Source: Saccharicrinis sp. UBA6048 (GTDB taxonomy: Bacteria > Bacteroidota > Bacteroidia > Bacteroidales > Marinilabiliaceae). Taken from it: a stretch of DNA of 64,000 nucleotides. The translations under genes were made by a program, and so were the position numbers. The notes under the pieces were generated by a model. It had not been told where the DNA came from. It made no database searches and worked only from the letters and a program-made list of their open reading frames with translations. Where the stretch lies: positions 43,741-107,740 of the forward strand of contig DIYS01000209.1 of the NCBI GenBank assembly GCA_002429115.1, given 5' to 3'. Shown one piece after another: positions 17,681 through 26,740 of this stretch (positions are counted from its first letter, which is position 1; every line of letters begins with the position of its first letter).

Positions 17681-18301
17681 TTACTTGTTATTAAACTGGC
17701 TCATTGTGCGCGCAGCACCGATTGTGGCAAACGATTTGACAATATCACCCGCAACTTTCGTGCGTTCAAGTAATGCGCTCCACTCTTCATCGCTCCATTT
17801 GCCTAATACAAAATCAACCTGGCGTCCTTTTGAAAAGTCGTTTCCGATGCCAAAACGTAAGCGAGAATAAGCCGCTGTTCCCAATGTGCTTTGTATGCTC
17901 TTTAATCCATTGTGCCCGGCATCTCCACCTTTGGTTTTTAGTCGTAACGAACCAAATGGCAGTGCTAAATCATCAACAATGACCAAAAGGTTGGATACGG
18001 GGATCTTTTCCTTTTGTAACCAATAATTAATGGCTTTGCCGCTTAAGTTAACATAGGTGTTCGGTTTAAGCAAGAAGAATGATCGTGCTTTAAACTTATA
18101 AGTCGCTACTGCTCCATAGCGCTCTTCTTCGAACTTAGTATCGTTGTCTTTTGCAATTGCGTCCAGCACTTCAAAGCCAACGTTGTGTCGTGTTTGTTCG
18201 TATTCGGCTCCAATATTTCCAAGCCCAACAATCAGGTATTTCATTTCCGGAGGTGTATTGTCTTTCGATCTAGAACGAAAAATATCGAACAGTTTTATCA
18301 T
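17681..18301 (-). CDS. pth: Peptidyl-tRNA hydrolase
   Basis: A 206-residue Pth with [22 protein letters not shown] (catalytic His in RHNVG), [31 protein letters not shown] and [12 protein letters not shown]. It frees tRNA from peptidyl-tRNA dropped by ribosomes. The frame begins with 19 extra residues before [10 protein letters not shown]. The internal ATG at 18242-18244 gives the length usual for the family, so the true start may be 18244. A terminator lies between it and the upstream rplY, so pth may depend on read-through or its own promoter. Confidence 0.93.
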   Translation of the reverse strand: MIKLFDIFRSRSKDNTPPEMKYLIVGLGNIGAEYEQTRHNVGFEVLDAIAKDNDTKFEEERYGAVATYKFKARSFFLLKPNTYVNLSGKAINYWLQKEKIPVSNLLVIVDDLALPFGSLRLKTKGGDAGHNGLKSIQSTLGTAAYSRLRFGIGNDFSKGRQVDFVLGKWSDEEWSALLERTKVAGDIVKSFATIGAARTMSQFNNK

Positions 18302-18335
18302 CTTGAATTGTAATCTTTACTAAATGCCAAAATAC

Positions 18336-18364
18336 AAAAAACCTCCATACGATAAATATGGAGG
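18336..18364 (-). terminator. Intrinsic terminator after rplY
   Basis: Read on the minus strand, CCTCCATA (18364-18357) pairs with TATGGAGG (18349-18342) around a 7-nt loop, followed by six T (18341-18336). It separates rplY from pth. Confidence 0.75.
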
Positions 18365-18386
18365 CTTTTGATATAATGAGTTTTGA

Positions 18387-18959
18387 TTACTCAGAAGCTT
18401 GTTGAGCAGCACGTGCAGCACGAGTAAGACGTACAGCAACTACTACCGCATTCTTTGCATTTAACAACTCAATGTTATCAAATGAAAGGTGCCCAATTTG
18501 GATAGTTTTACCAAGACCCAAATTGTCAATGTTGATATCTAATGAATCTGGTAAGTTAGCAGGCAACGCTTTAATACGTAATTTACGCTTTTCTAACTGA
18601 AGCTTACCACCGGCTCTCACACCTTCTGCAAAACCTTCAAGTTTAACAGGAACTTCAATTACAACTGGCTTATCTTCTTTAATCTGAAGGAAGTCAGCGT
18701 GTAACATTTGTTCTTTAACAGGGTGGAATTGAGTATCCTGAAGAATAGTTGGATAAACAGTTCCGTCAATGTTTACATTGATAATGTATACATTTGGAGT
18801 GTAAATAATTTTACGGAATTCAGCTTCCGGAGCTGTAAAGTGAATAACGTTTTCACCGCCGTAAATAACACAAGGTACGTTACCAGATGCACGTAATGCT
18901 TTGGTTGACTTTTTACCTACTTCGGTACGAACTGTACCTTTGATTTCAATTGTTTGCAT
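18387..18959 (-). CDS. rplY: 50S ribosomal protein L25 (CTC/TL5 form)
   Basis: A 190-residue protein with the L25 N-terminal domain (IEIKGTVRTEVGKKSTKALR, VPCVIYGGENVIHF, HADFLQI) that binds 5S rRNA, and the longer C-terminal beta domain of the CTC type (VPVKLEGFAEGVRAGGKLQ). The tail is Ala-rich. The order prs-rplY-pth is common in Bacteroidota. It starts at the ATG 18957-18959, 94 bp after prs. Confidence 0.95.
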   Translation of the reverse strand: MQTIEIKGTVRTEVGKKSTKALRASGNVPCVIYGGENVIHFTAPEAEFRKIIYTPNVYIINVNIDGTVYPTILQDTQFHPVKEQMLHADFLQIKEDKPVVIEVPVKLEGFAEGVRAGGKLQLEKRKLRIKALPANLPDSLDINIDNLGLGKTIQIGHLSFDNIELLNAKNAVVVAVRLTRAARAAQQASE

Positions 18960-19053
18960 AATTCTTTTTTTAAGTGCTACTCAAAATTAAATGCCATGTG
19001 AGGCTTAATTTCCCATCACACGCTTGCTCTAAAGCGGCTGCAAAGATAATACT

Positions 19054-19992
19054 TTAGATTAAGAATTGGTTACTTATTGATTGATAATTATATACTTTTT
19101 CAATTGTGTCAGCAAAAAGCTGCGCAACTGAAAGAACTTTAATTTTATCGCACTGCTGCTTCAAAGGAATTGAGTCAGTTACATAAAGCTCTGCAAGGCC
19201 AGAGTTCTCAATGCGTTCGTAAGCAGGACCTGATAATACAGCATGCGTACAGAAAGCTCTAACGCTTTTGGCACCTGCTTCTAACATCATGTCAGCAGCT
19301 TTGGTTAATGTTCCGGCTGTATCAACCATATCATCAACCATAATTACGTTCTTGCCGTTAACATCACCAATTACGCGCATCTCATCAACCACATTGGCTT
19401 TTGAGCGGTGCTTGTGACCAATTACCATTGGTGTTTCTAAAAACTTAGCATAGGTATTAGCACGTTTTGTACCACCCACATCAGGTGAGGCAATTACCAA
19501 ATCATCAAGGTTCATGTGCTTGATGTGTGGCACAAAGATCGATGATGCGTAAAGGTGATCAACCGGAATGTTAAAGAATCCCTGTATCTGATCGGCGTGC
19601 AAGTCCATTGTAATAACACGGTCAACACCTGCTGCCTGAAGCATATCTGCCACTAACTTAGCACCAATAGCCACACGTGGCTGATCTTTACGATCCTGAC
19701 GGGCAAATCCAAAATAAGGCATTACAGCTACAATTTTGTAGGCTGATGCTCTTTTGGCTGCATCAATCATCATCAATAACTCCATCAGGTTATCAGAAGG
19801 AGGAAATGTTGACTGACATAAAAATAAGTGAGACCCACGAACGGTTTCTTCGTACGCTGTTGTAAATTCACCATCGCTGAATCGTAAGCAGTTAACACTA
19901 CCCAGTTCTCTTCCCGAGCAAAGACTTATTTTTTCAGCAAGATATTTCGTACTTGTACCCGCAAATATCTTAATTGGAGCTTTTGGTGGCAT
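19054..19992 (-). CDS. prs: Ribose-phosphate pyrophosphokinase
   Basis: A 312-residue PRPP synthetase: IKIFAGTSTKYLAEKI, FSDGEFTTAYEETVRGSHLF, NLMELLMMIDAAKRASA, MPYFGFARQDRK, the metal-binding TMDLHADQIQGFF and the PRPP loop VIMVDDMVDTAGTLTKAA. It makes PRPP from ribose-5-phosphate and ATP for nucleotide, His and Trp synthesis. Length and motifs are complete. A TACCTTTG element upstream (20039-20046) gives a plausible promoter. Confidence 0.96.
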   Translation of the reverse strand: MPPKAPIKIFAGTSTKYLAEKISLCSGRELGSVNCLRFSDGEFTTAYEETVRGSHLFLCQSTFPPSDNLMELLMMIDAAKRASAYKIVAVMPYFGFARQDRKDQPRVAIGAKLVADMLQAAGVDRVITMDLHADQIQGFFNIPVDHLYASSIFVPHIKHMNLDDLVIASPDVGGTKRANTYAKFLETPMVIGHKHRSKANVVDEMRVIGDVNGKNVIMVDDMVDTAGTLTKAADMMLEAGAKSVRAFCTHAVLSGPAYERIENSGLAELYVTDSIPLKQQCDKIKVLSVAQLFADTIEKVYNYQSISNQFLI

Positions 19993-20038
19993 TTAAATAA
20001 ATGTTTATCAGATTATTTCAATGTTGCTTTTGTGGGTG

Positions 20039-20046
20039 CAAAGGTA
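20039..20046 (-). promoter_or_regulatory. -7 element of prs
   Basis: TACCTTTG on the minus strand, about 47 bp upstream of the prs ATG and identical to the -7 elements of ssb and ung. No clear -33 partner was found. Confidence 0.5.
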
Positions 20047-20133
20047 AGCAATTCATATTTTCTTAAGGAGAACAAAGCTCATAAAAAATTATAATTGTTA
20101 TAATTTAAATGTAATCAACACAACGGTAGGTGA

Positions 20134-20736
20134 TTACCACTTGTTGTTCAGGTCTTCTATGAAGTTTAAAATCTCTTCTGTGCCATCGCCATCTTTTGCT
20201 GAGGTGTAAAAAACAGGCGGTAATTCTTCCCAATATTCAAGTAATTTCTCTTCGTATTTCTTCATGTTGGAAGCGTATTGGGCTTTGTTAAGCTTATCCG
20301 TTTTTGTAAAAACCAACGCAATAGGCACACCATTCTCGATCATTGAATTCATAAAAACTAAATCAATCTCCTGCATTGGAATACGCGAATCAATCAAAAC
20401 AAAAAGACACACCATGTTTGTTCTGTTTTTGATATAATCTGTAATTAAAGCACCAAAAGTAGCCCGGAGGGTTTTCGAAACTTTTGCATATCCAAAGCCC
20501 GGTAAGTCAACCAGGTACCAACTGTCATCTATTATAAAATGATTGATAAGTTGCGTTTTTCCCGGAGTTGAGGATGTCTTAGCTAATGATCTGCGATTAC
20601 AGAGTTTATTAATTAGCGATGATTTACCCACATTAGATCGACCGATAAACGCATATTCAGGTTTATCTTCTTTGGGGCATTGGTTTGATTTGGAACTGCT
20701 TTTATGAAATTGTGCTGATTGAATCTTCATGGTCAT
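20134..20736 (-). CDS. engB: Ribosome biogenesis GTPase EngB/YsxC
   Basis: A 200-residue TRAFAC GTPase with G1 FIGRSNVGKSSLIN, switch motif TSSTPGKTQ, G3 VDLPGFGYA and G4 FTKTDK. It assists late assembly of the 50S subunit. Two ATGs are possible, 20736 and 20730; the second gives the family-like N-terminus MKIQSAQF. A -7 element at 20748-20755 lies just upstream, so the leader is very short. It is divergent from lysC. Confidence 0.95.
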   Translation of the reverse strand: MTMKIQSAQFHKSSSKSNQCPKEDKPEYAFIGRSNVGKSSLINKLCNRRSLAKTSSTPGKTQLINHFIIDDSWYLVDLPGFGYAKVSKTLRATFGALITDYIKNRTNMVCLFVLIDSRIPMQEIDLVFMNSMIENGVPIALVFTKTDKLNKAQYASNMKKYEEKLLEYWEELPPVFYTSAKDGDGTEEILNFIEDLNNKW

Positions 20737-20747
20737 TAACTTTAAGG

Positions 20748-20755
20748 CAAAGGTA
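20748..20755 (-). promoter_or_regulatory. -7 element of engB
   Basis: TACCTTTG on the minus strand, 11 bp upstream of the first engB ATG. The -33 partner is not clear. Confidence 0.5.
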
Positions 20756-20955
20756 ATGCATTATTTAATTTCACGAACTGAGTTAAAATATTACCAAATA
20801 TTCACAAAAATCATGAAAATAAAATTTAATGTGAAATAATAAACAAAAAGTTAAAAATACATACATTTATCTCATTTGGCATTTATTTGTTAATAATCAA
20901 AAATGAGACTCGCTAATTTCTAATGGATTGTGAGCTTAATTGGTGTTAAAACTTA

Positions 20956-20963
20956 TAATTTTG
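20956..20963 (+). promoter_or_regulatory. -7 element of lysC-lysA
   Basis: TAATTTTG fits TAnnTTTG and lies 31 bp upstream of the lysC ATG within the AT-rich 258-bp gap between engB and lysC. No convincing -33 element or lysine riboswitch was seen. Confidence 0.4.
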
Positions 20964-20994
20964 TCATTGTAAATATAATTAGATTGTAAAAGCG

Positions 20995-22308
20995 ATGAGA
21001 GTACTAAAGTTTGGAGGAACATCGGTTGGTTCCGCAGAGCGCATGAAAGAAGTTGCTGCCTTGATTAATGACGGGCATCAAAAGATCGTGGTTCTATCAG
21101 CTATGTCTGGTACAACAAATAGTTTGGTTGAGATAGCTGACAATTTGTATAAACAGGATAAAGATGGGGCGAATGAATTGATTAGTACTTTGGAGAAGAA
21201 GTATGAGGAAGAGGTAAATACCTTATATGCAAGCGACGAATTCAAGCAAAAAGGACTTGAATTGGTGCGTTCGCATTTCGAGTTTATCAAAAGCTTCACC
21301 ATCGATATGTTTACAGTTTTTGAAGAAAAAGCAATTTTGGCGCAAGGTGAGTTAATGTCAACGGCTATGTTTTACTTCTATCTGCAGGAGAATGGCATCG
21401 ACTCGGCATTACTACCGGCGCTTGACTATATGCGAATTGATAAAAACAATGAGCCGGATGCGAGCTATATTGCGGAAAACCTGAAGATCGCACTGGAGGC
21501 TCAGGGTGATAAAGGAATTTATATTACTCAAGGATATATTTGCAGAAACGCATTTGGTGAGATTGATAACCTGCAGCGTGGAGGCAGTGACTATTCAGCG
21601 TCTTTAATTGGTGCGGCCGGTATGGCTGATGAAATCCAGATATGGACCGATATTGACGGAATGCATAACAATGATCCACGCTATGTGGAGAATACGAAGA
21701 GTATCTCAGAACTATCGTTTGATGAGGCCGCTGAGTTAGCTTATTTTGGGGCAAAGATTTTACACCCGACAAGTGTACTACCGGCTAAGCTGGCTAATAT
21801 ACCTGTCCGTTTGCTTAATACCATGGAGCCTAAGGCACCAGGAACACTGATTTCGTCGCATCAGCAAAAAGGCAGAATGGCTGCAGTAGCCGCTAAAGAT
21901 GGCATCACTGCGATTAAGATCAAGTCGGGCCGAATGCTGTTGGCTTATGGTTTCTTACGTAAGGTTTTCGAAATTTTTGAGAGTTACAAAACACCAATTG
22001 ATATGATTACAACATCTGAGGTGGGGGTTTCTGTAACCATTGATGATGATAAAAATCTCATGGAAATTGTGGATGATCTAAAAAAATACGGAACCGTTGA
22101 TGTTGATCATGATCAGGTGATTGTTTGTGTTGTAGGCGATTTGGTAGCCGATGCTAAAGGTTATGCGCATCGAATTCTTGATGCCGTTAAGGATGTGCCG
22201 ATTCGCATGATCTCATATGGAGGAAGCAACTATAATATATCCATGCTGATTAATGCAAATGATAAAAAGAAAGCATTGAATTTGCTGAGTGAGAAATTAT
22301 TTAATTAA
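20995..22308 (+). CDS. lysC: Aspartate kinase (monofunctional)
   Basis: A 437-residue aspartokinase: the N-terminal amino-acid-kinase domain begins MRVLKFGGTSVGSAERM and contains LQRGGSDYSASLIGAA and EIQIWTDIDGM. Two C-terminal ACT repeats (about 305-437, with MLLAYGFLRKVFEIFE and MISYGGSNYNISM) are the usual allosteric site. It phosphorylates aspartate, the first step to lysine, threonine and methionine. It pairs with lysA, 14 bp downstream, so this copy probably serves lysine and diaminopimelate supply. No homoserine dehydrogenase domain is fused. Confidence 0.95.
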   Translation: MRVLKFGGTSVGSAERMKEVAALINDGHQKIVVLSAMSGTTNSLVEIADNLYKQDKDGANELISTLEKKYEEEVNTLYASDEFKQKGLELVRSHFEFIKSFTIDMFTVFEEKAILAQGELMSTAMFYFYLQENGIDSALLPALDYMRIDKNNEPDASYIAENLKIALEAQGDKGIYITQGYICRNAFGEIDNLQRGGSDYSASLIGAAGMADEIQIWTDIDGMHNNDPRYVENTKSISELSFDEAAELAYFGAKILHPTSVLPAKLANIPVRLLNTMEPKAPGTLISSHQQKGRMAAVAAKDGITAIKIKSGRMLLAYGFLRKVFEIFESYKTPIDMITTSEVGVSVTIDDDKNLMEIVDDLKKYGTVDVDHDQVIVCVVGDLVADAKGYAHRILDAVKDVPIRMISYGGSNYNISMLINANDKKKALNLLSEKLFN

Positions 22309-22313
22309 GGAGG
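22307..22313 (+). promoter_or_regulatory. Shine-Dalgarno site deciding the GTG start of lysA
   Basis: AAGGAGG overlaps the lysC TAA stop and lies 9 nt before a GTG at 22323. Strong Shine-Dalgarno sites are rare in Bacteroidota, so this one supports the GTG start. Confidence 0.65.
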
Positions 22314-22322
22314 AAGAAGAGC

Positions 22323-23471
22323 GTGATTTTACCAATAGATAATTTAAGCCAGATACCAACACCTTTTTACTATTACAATATGGAACTGTTGAATGCGACA
22401 CTTCAAAGTGTGAAGCAGGAAGCAGGGCAATATGGTTATAAAGTGCATTATGCCGTTAAAGCAAATGCTAACGATCGCATTTTGGAAGCAATAAGAGCAG
22501 CCGGTTTTGGAGCTGATTGTGTAAGTGGAAATGAAGTTCAAAAAGCACTCGATGCCGGATTTAGTAATAAAGGCGTTGTGTTTGCCGGTGTGGGAAAAGC
22601 AGATTGGGAAATTAACCTGGGGCTTGATAACGATATTGCCTGTTTTAATGTGGAATCAATTCCGGAACTGGAGATTATTAATGAGTTAGCCGAAGCCAAG
22701 GGTAAAGTGGCGAAAGTGGCTTTCAGGATTAACCCTAATGTGAATGCAAATACACACCACTATATCACTACAGGGCTGGAAGAGAATAAATTTGGTATTA
22801 ACCAATGGGATCTTGAGAATGTGTTCGATGTTTTGGCAAAGCTGAACAATGTGGAGCTTGAGGGCATACATTTTCATATTGGATCGCAAATAACCGATTT
22901 GCAGTCGTTTAAAGATTTATGTATTCGTGTTAATGAGATTCAGAAATGGCTTATTTCTCGGCATATATATCCAAAGGTGATAAATGTTGGTGGTGGATTA
23001 GGTATAGATTATGAGCATCCCGATGAAAACCCAATGCCCGATTTCAAATCATTTTTTAAGTTGTTTCACGAATTGCTTGACCTCAAACCTGATCAGGAAT
23101 TGCATTTCGAATTAGGCAGATCAATTGTAGGGCAATGCGGTACTTTAATTTCGAGAGTACTGTATGTTAAAAATGGTGTTAATACCAAGTTTGCCATTGT
23201 GGATGCGGGTATGAGCGATCTGATTCGACCTGCATTATACCAGGCTTACCATAGGATTGAAAACATCAGCAGTACCAAGGCTGAAGAGAAATATGATGTG
23301 GTGGGTCCTATCTGCGAATCAAGTGATTGCTTTGGAAAAGCAGTAACATTACCACAGACCGACAGGGGTGATTTGATAGCTATTCGATCGACTGGGGCGT
23401 ATGGTGAGATTATGGCAAATCGCTACAATCTTAGAGAGTTGCCGTTGGCCTATTATTCCGATCTTATTTAA
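22323..23471 (+). CDS. lysA: Diaminopimelate decarboxylase
   Basis: A 382-residue fold-type III PLP enzyme: TPFYYYNMELL, the PLP lysine in YAVKANAN, EGIHFHIGSQ, NVGGGLGIDYEHP, ELGRSIVGQCGTLI and GPICESSDCFGK, where the cysteine and flanking acids contact substrate. It converts meso-diaminopimelate to lysine. The start is GTG at 22323, preceded by an AAGGAGG site. It is translationally close to lysC. Confidence 0.95.
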   Translation: MILPIDNLSQIPTPFYYYNMELLNATLQSVKQEAGQYGYKVHYAVKANANDRILEAIRAAGFGADCVSGNEVQKALDAGFSNKGVVFAGVGKADWEINLGLDNDIACFNVESIPELEIINELAEAKGKVAKVAFRINPNVNANTHHYITTGLEENKFGINQWDLENVFDVLAKLNNVELEGIHFHIGSQITDLQSFKDLCIRVNEIQKWLISRHIYPKVINVGGGLGIDYEHPDENPMPDFKSFFKLFHELLDLKPDQELHFELGRSIVGQCGTLISRVLYVKNGVNTKFAIVDAGMSDLIRPALYQAYHRIENISSTKAEEKYDVVGPICESSDCFGKAVTLPQTDRGDLIAIRSTGAYGEIMANRYNLRELPLAYYSDLI

Positions 23472-23502
23472 TAGAAATACTGTTTCAAGCCAAATATTTT
23501 AG

Positions 23503-23533
23503 CCCGAGTTCAAATTTACGTTTCGAACTCGGG
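23503..23533. terminator. Hairpin after lysA
   Basis: CCCGAGTTC (23503-23511) and GAACTCGGG (23525-23533) form a perfect 9-bp stem with a 13-nt loop 32 bp after the lysA stop. The following sequence is not strongly T-rich, so termination may be weak or helped by Rho. Confidence 0.55.
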
Positions 23534-23562
23534 TTACTAGATTTTACTATGTGCATCGTTTC

Positions 23563-23592
23563 TTGGAAAAGTTTCTCATATCACTACCTTTG
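23563..23592 (+). promoter_or_regulatory. Promoter of ung
   Basis: TTG (23563-23565), 19-bp spacer, TACCTTTG (23585-23592). Both elements and spacing equal those found for ssb. The ATG follows 26 bp later. Confidence 0.7.
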
Positions 23593-23618
23593 TTTCCGAT
23601 CTGATTAAAAAGTACAAA

Positions 23619-24281
23619 ATGGATGTAAAAATAGAAGCAGGTTGGAAATCCATTCTTCAACCAGAATTTGATAAAGCTTATTTTAAAGAGTTAACGAAAT
23701 TTGTTCGTGCAGAATATGGTTCAAATACCATCTATCCACCAGCTTCACAAATTTTTAACGCATTCGACTTATGTCCTTTTGATCAAACCAAGGTTGTTAT
23801 TTTGGGACAAGATCCTTATCATGGACCAAACCAGGCTCATGGCCTATGCTTCTCAGTGAATAAGGGTATTAAAATGCCACCTTCATTGGTCAATATTTAC
23901 AAAGAACTACATACAGATGTCGGGATTCAGATCCCTGACCATGGCAATCTGGAGCATTGGGCGCAACAAGGGGTATTATTATTAAATGCTACCTTAACCG
24001 TTCAGGCACATCAGGCCGGATCGCATCAGAAAAGAGGATGGGAACAATTTACCGATGCAGTAATAAAAACAGTCGCAGAGCAGTCGGAGAATATCGTATT
24101 TTTACTTTGGGGTGCTTATGCACAAAAGAAAGCACAGTTGATTGATGCGAACAAACATCTGATTCTTAAATCCGTTCACCCATCGCCACTATCGGCTCAT
24201 CGCGGTTTTTTTGGCAATAAGCATTTCAGCACAGCTAATCAATATTTGGTAGAAAATAACAAAACACCTGTCAACTGGTAA
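23619..24281 (+). CDS. ung: Uracil-DNA glycosylase, family 1
   Basis: A 220-residue UDG with the water-activating motif [44 protein letters not shown] and the DNA-intercalating [11 protein letters not shown]. It removes uracil from DNA. Length and motifs are complete. It has its own promoter and is followed 54 bp later by the FAD oxidoreductase gene. Confidence 0.96.
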   Translation: MDVKIEAGWKSILQPEFDKAYFKELTKFVRAEYGSNTIYPPASQIFNAFDLCPFDQTKVVILGQDPYHGPNQAHGLCFSVNKGIKMPPSLVNIYKELHTDVGIQIPDHGNLEHWAQQGVLLLNATLTVQAHQAGSHQKRGWEQFTDAVIKTVAEQSENIVFLLWGAYAQKKAQLIDANKHLILKSVHPSPLSAHRGFFGNKHFSTANQYLVENNKTPVNW

Positions 24282-24335
24282 TTCGATCTTTCGGTTGAAC
24301 AAAATGCTGCACTGTTTTTTCATTTAGTATTAACA

Positions 24336-25370
24336 ATGTACTTTATGAGTGAAAAGCAGCAAACTGACATACTGATTATCGGGCAGGGATTAGCAGGGAC
24401 GATGTTATCTTACCACTTGCGTAAGATGGATATATCACACATTGTTGTTGATGTGCCTAAAGAAGGTGCTGCATCAAGAGCAGCTGCAGGTTTAATTAAT
24501 CCGATTGTGGTTAAGCGTATGGTTCGCACATGGCGTGCTGATGAGTTTCACCCTTATGCTCATAATGTATATACAGCTCTGCAGGATGAACTTGGTGTGA
24601 AATTCTATTATCCAATGCCGCTGCTGAAAATATTTGGGAGCGAAGATCAAGTGTTTTGGAATACTCAATATAATAAGGAAAATCTATCGGATTATATTTC
24701 ACTCAAGCCAGAAGAAGAGTTGCCAACGGCCATCAAACAAACATATGGCTTTGGTCAGATTAAGCATTGTGCGCGTATTGATATGGCGACAATGCTGGAT
24801 GCCTATCGTCAATCACTTTTGAATGATGAACAACTAATTGAATCAGAATTTAATGAGAATGATCTTATTATTGGTTCAGAATCCATCCAATGGAAAGATA
24901 TTGAAGCCAAAAAAATCATTTTTTGCAGGGGTAGTTTTGATGCTCAATCACGATTCTTTAAACATCTGAAATGGAACAATACTAAAGGAGAGTTATTACA
25001 TGCAAAAATTGATGATCTGGATTTGAAGAGTATCGTTAGCAAAGGTGTGTTTGTAATGCCTGTGGGTAATGGAGAGTTTAAAATTGGTGCCACCTATAGC
25101 CATCGATGGGACGGGCTAGAGCCAACCCATGAAAAGCAAGTTGATTTGCTTAATAAATGGTACAAAATTTCAGATTCGGAATTAATTATTAAAAAACAAT
25201 TAACAGGAATTCGGCCAACTTTTAATGATCGAAGACCAGTTGCAAAGTTCCTTGAAAATCAACCCGTCATCGGCATATTTAATGGACTTGGATCGCGGGG
25301 AGGACTTATGGCTCCAAAAATTGCAAAAGAGTTTGTAGTTAGAATTGGCGACGCTTTAAAAGGCGACTAA
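24336..25370 (+). CDS. FAD-dependent oxidoreductase of the D-amino-acid oxidase (DAO) family
   Basis: A 344-residue soluble protein with an N-terminal dinucleotide-binding motif DILIIGQGLAGTMLSYHL, an early AASRAAAGLINPIV segment, KIIFCRGSFDAQ, FKIGATYSHRW and a closing FNGLGSRGGLMAPKIA that completes the FAD site. This is the DAO/glycine oxidase fold. The substrate is not evident; the MnmC C-terminal oxidase domain is a distant relative but its partner domain is absent. The start may be the ATG at 24336 or 24345. It is convergent with the DUF418 gene across 22 bp. Confidence 0.82.
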   Translation: MYFMSEKQQTDILIIGQGLAGTMLSYHLRKMDISHIVVDVPKEGAASRAAAGLINPIVVKRMVRTWRADEFHPYAHNVYTALQDELGVKFYYPMPLLKIFGSEDQVFWNTQYNKENLSDYISLKPEEELPTAIKQTYGFGQIKHCARIDMATMLDAYRQSLLNDEQLIESEFNENDLIIGSESIQWKDIEAKKIIFCRGSFDAQSRFFKHLKWNNTKGELLHAKIDDLDLKSIVSKGVFVMPVGNGEFKIGATYSHRWDGLEPTHEKQVDLLNKWYKISDSELIIKKQLTGIRPTFNDRRPVAKFLENQPVIGIFNGLGSRGGLMAPKIAKEFVVRIGDALKGD

Positions 25371-25392
25371 GGTAATAAGTCACTTGGTTTTT

Positions 25393-26562
25393 CTACTTTT
25401 TATTTATCCACGTTAGTCTGTGCCAAATCTTCTCAAACGGACCATTGTTAAAACGTTTAATCCACCAACGGCAGAAGTAATATTGTATAAGAAATAATCC
25501 AATGCCAATTATAAAGGCAAGCGTATGACCAACTTTTGAAGCCAGACCAAGACCATATCCGTAAAATATAAATCCACCCATTATGGACTGTGTGATATAG
25601 GCTGTCAAGCTCATTCGGCCCGGATACTGGAGTCTAAGAAGTATTTTTCGCAATGAAGTTTTGTAATATAAAAGAATAATACCAGAGAAAAGTATGCCCG
25701 TAAATGCAAGGTTACTATACATATTCAGCATGGTTTTGATTGTTTTCTGCATTAGTTCATGTTCGGAAAACAGACTTGCATTTTGAACCATCACATACAG
25801 ACCTGCAAATAACACAAGCGCAATAATCAATACGTATTTCCAGAATTTTATATTACTATCGGTGTTGATAAACTTGTTGCTTCGTCCCAACCAGCATCCA
25901 ATTATAAAAAGTCCAAATGTTTGTGACAATCGGCCAACTCCCCAAGCCCATTTCAAAGCTAAAACATGCCCATACTGAGTGTTAGCTTTTATTAGTCTCC
26001 AGAAAGAATCGCCTGCCTGTCCCTCTCCAACTGCTTGCCAAGTGTAGTTTTGAGCCAATTGCACTGGTTCATAATTACTGTCGATCAAAATCTGAATAAT
26101 ACGATTCAGTTCAACAGGTTGTAAAACAAAAAAGGCAGCTGTGAGAATCAGGTAATGCATTTTAAATCCACTTATAAATATTAGCAGCGAACCTAAAATC
26201 GCATACATCATCAATACTTCACCTGGGAAGAAAAGACCGTTGATCAGTGCAAAACTTGCAAGTAGTAACATTCGCCACAGAAAACGAAGACGGAAATCTT
26301 TTCCATGGGATGCTTGTTTGGAAAACATTAAACTAAATGTAAAACCAAATAATAATGAGAAGATAGCGTAGGCTTTCCCTCCAAACAGGAAAAACAGACT
26401 TTCCCATACGCCTTTGTCCAGGCTGTTCAGCCAATCCGCTTGTAATGATGGATCGGGGAATGAGTAAAAATTAAATCGTTCGATACTGTGTAGTAGTATG
26501 ATGGCCATAATGGCAAAGCCACGCAATACATCCACAACTTCAATTCTGGATTTTTTAATCAT
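25393..26562 (-). CDS. DUF418 family membrane protein, putative acyltransferase-like
   Basis: A 389-residue inner-membrane protein with about ten hydrophobic segments. It begins RIEVVDVLRGFAIMAIILLHSIE, the N-terminal signature of DUF418 and related acyltransferase-like families; the C-terminal DUF418 domain holds GRMSLTAYITQSIMG and FNNGPFEKIWHRLTW. Family members are thought to modify or transport cell-surface sugars, but this is not established. A TGGGCACTTCACCCA palindrome of the type found before the glycosidase operon lies 82 bp upstream, hinting at shared regulation with those genes. Confidence 0.85.
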   Translation of the reverse strand: MIKKSRIEVVDVLRGFAIMAIILLHSIERFNFYSFPDPSLQADWLNSLDKGVWESLFFLFGGKAYAIFSLLFGFTFSLMFSKQASHGKDFRLRFLWRMLLLASFALINGLFFPGEVLMMYAILGSLLIFISGFKMHYLILTAAFFVLQPVELNRIIQILIDSNYEPVQLAQNYTWQAVGEGQAGDSFWRLIKANTQYGHVLALKWAWGVGRLSQTFGLFIIGCWLGRSNKFINTDSNIKFWKYVLIIALVLFAGLYVMVQNASLFSEHELMQKTIKTMLNMYSNLAFTGILFSGIILLYYKTSLRKILLRLQYPGRMSLTAYITQSIMGGFIFYGYGLGLASKVGHTLAFIIGIGLFLIQYYFCRWWIKRFNNGPFEKIWHRLTWINKK

Positions 26563-26644
26563 TACATGGTCAAATCTCTGGGTTTATATTCTTGACAAAG
26601 AAAGTAAAATAACTTGAATTCAATATGATAAGACAATTTGGTTT

Positions 26645-26659
26645 TGGGCACTTCACCCA
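26645..26659. promoter_or_regulatory. Solitary TGGG...CCCA palindrome upstream of the DUF418 gene
   Basis: TGGGCACTTCACCCA matches the 15-bp palindromes of the array at 31636-31761. It sits between the GH97 terminator and the DUF418 start, where an operator for the latter would be expected. Confidence 0.45.
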
Positions 26660-26668
26660 GGCTTTGCA

Positions 26669-26698
26669 TAAAAAATCCTGATGCATAACATCAGGATT
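26669..26698 (-). terminator. Intrinsic terminator of the glycosidase operon
   Basis: On the minus strand AATCCTGATG (26698-26689) pairs with CATCAGGATT (26683-26674) around a 5-nt loop, and T residues follow to 26669. It lies 43 bp after the GH97 stop. Confidence 0.8.
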
Positions 26699-26740
26699 CT
26701 CATGTTTATAAATATTTTAATCTTTTCAATCTAATATTAG

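Noticed and set aside
20737..20994. Lysine riboswitch upstream of lysC
   Set aside because: The 258-bp gap is AT-rich with no stable multi-helix structure or conserved lysine-box segments visible.
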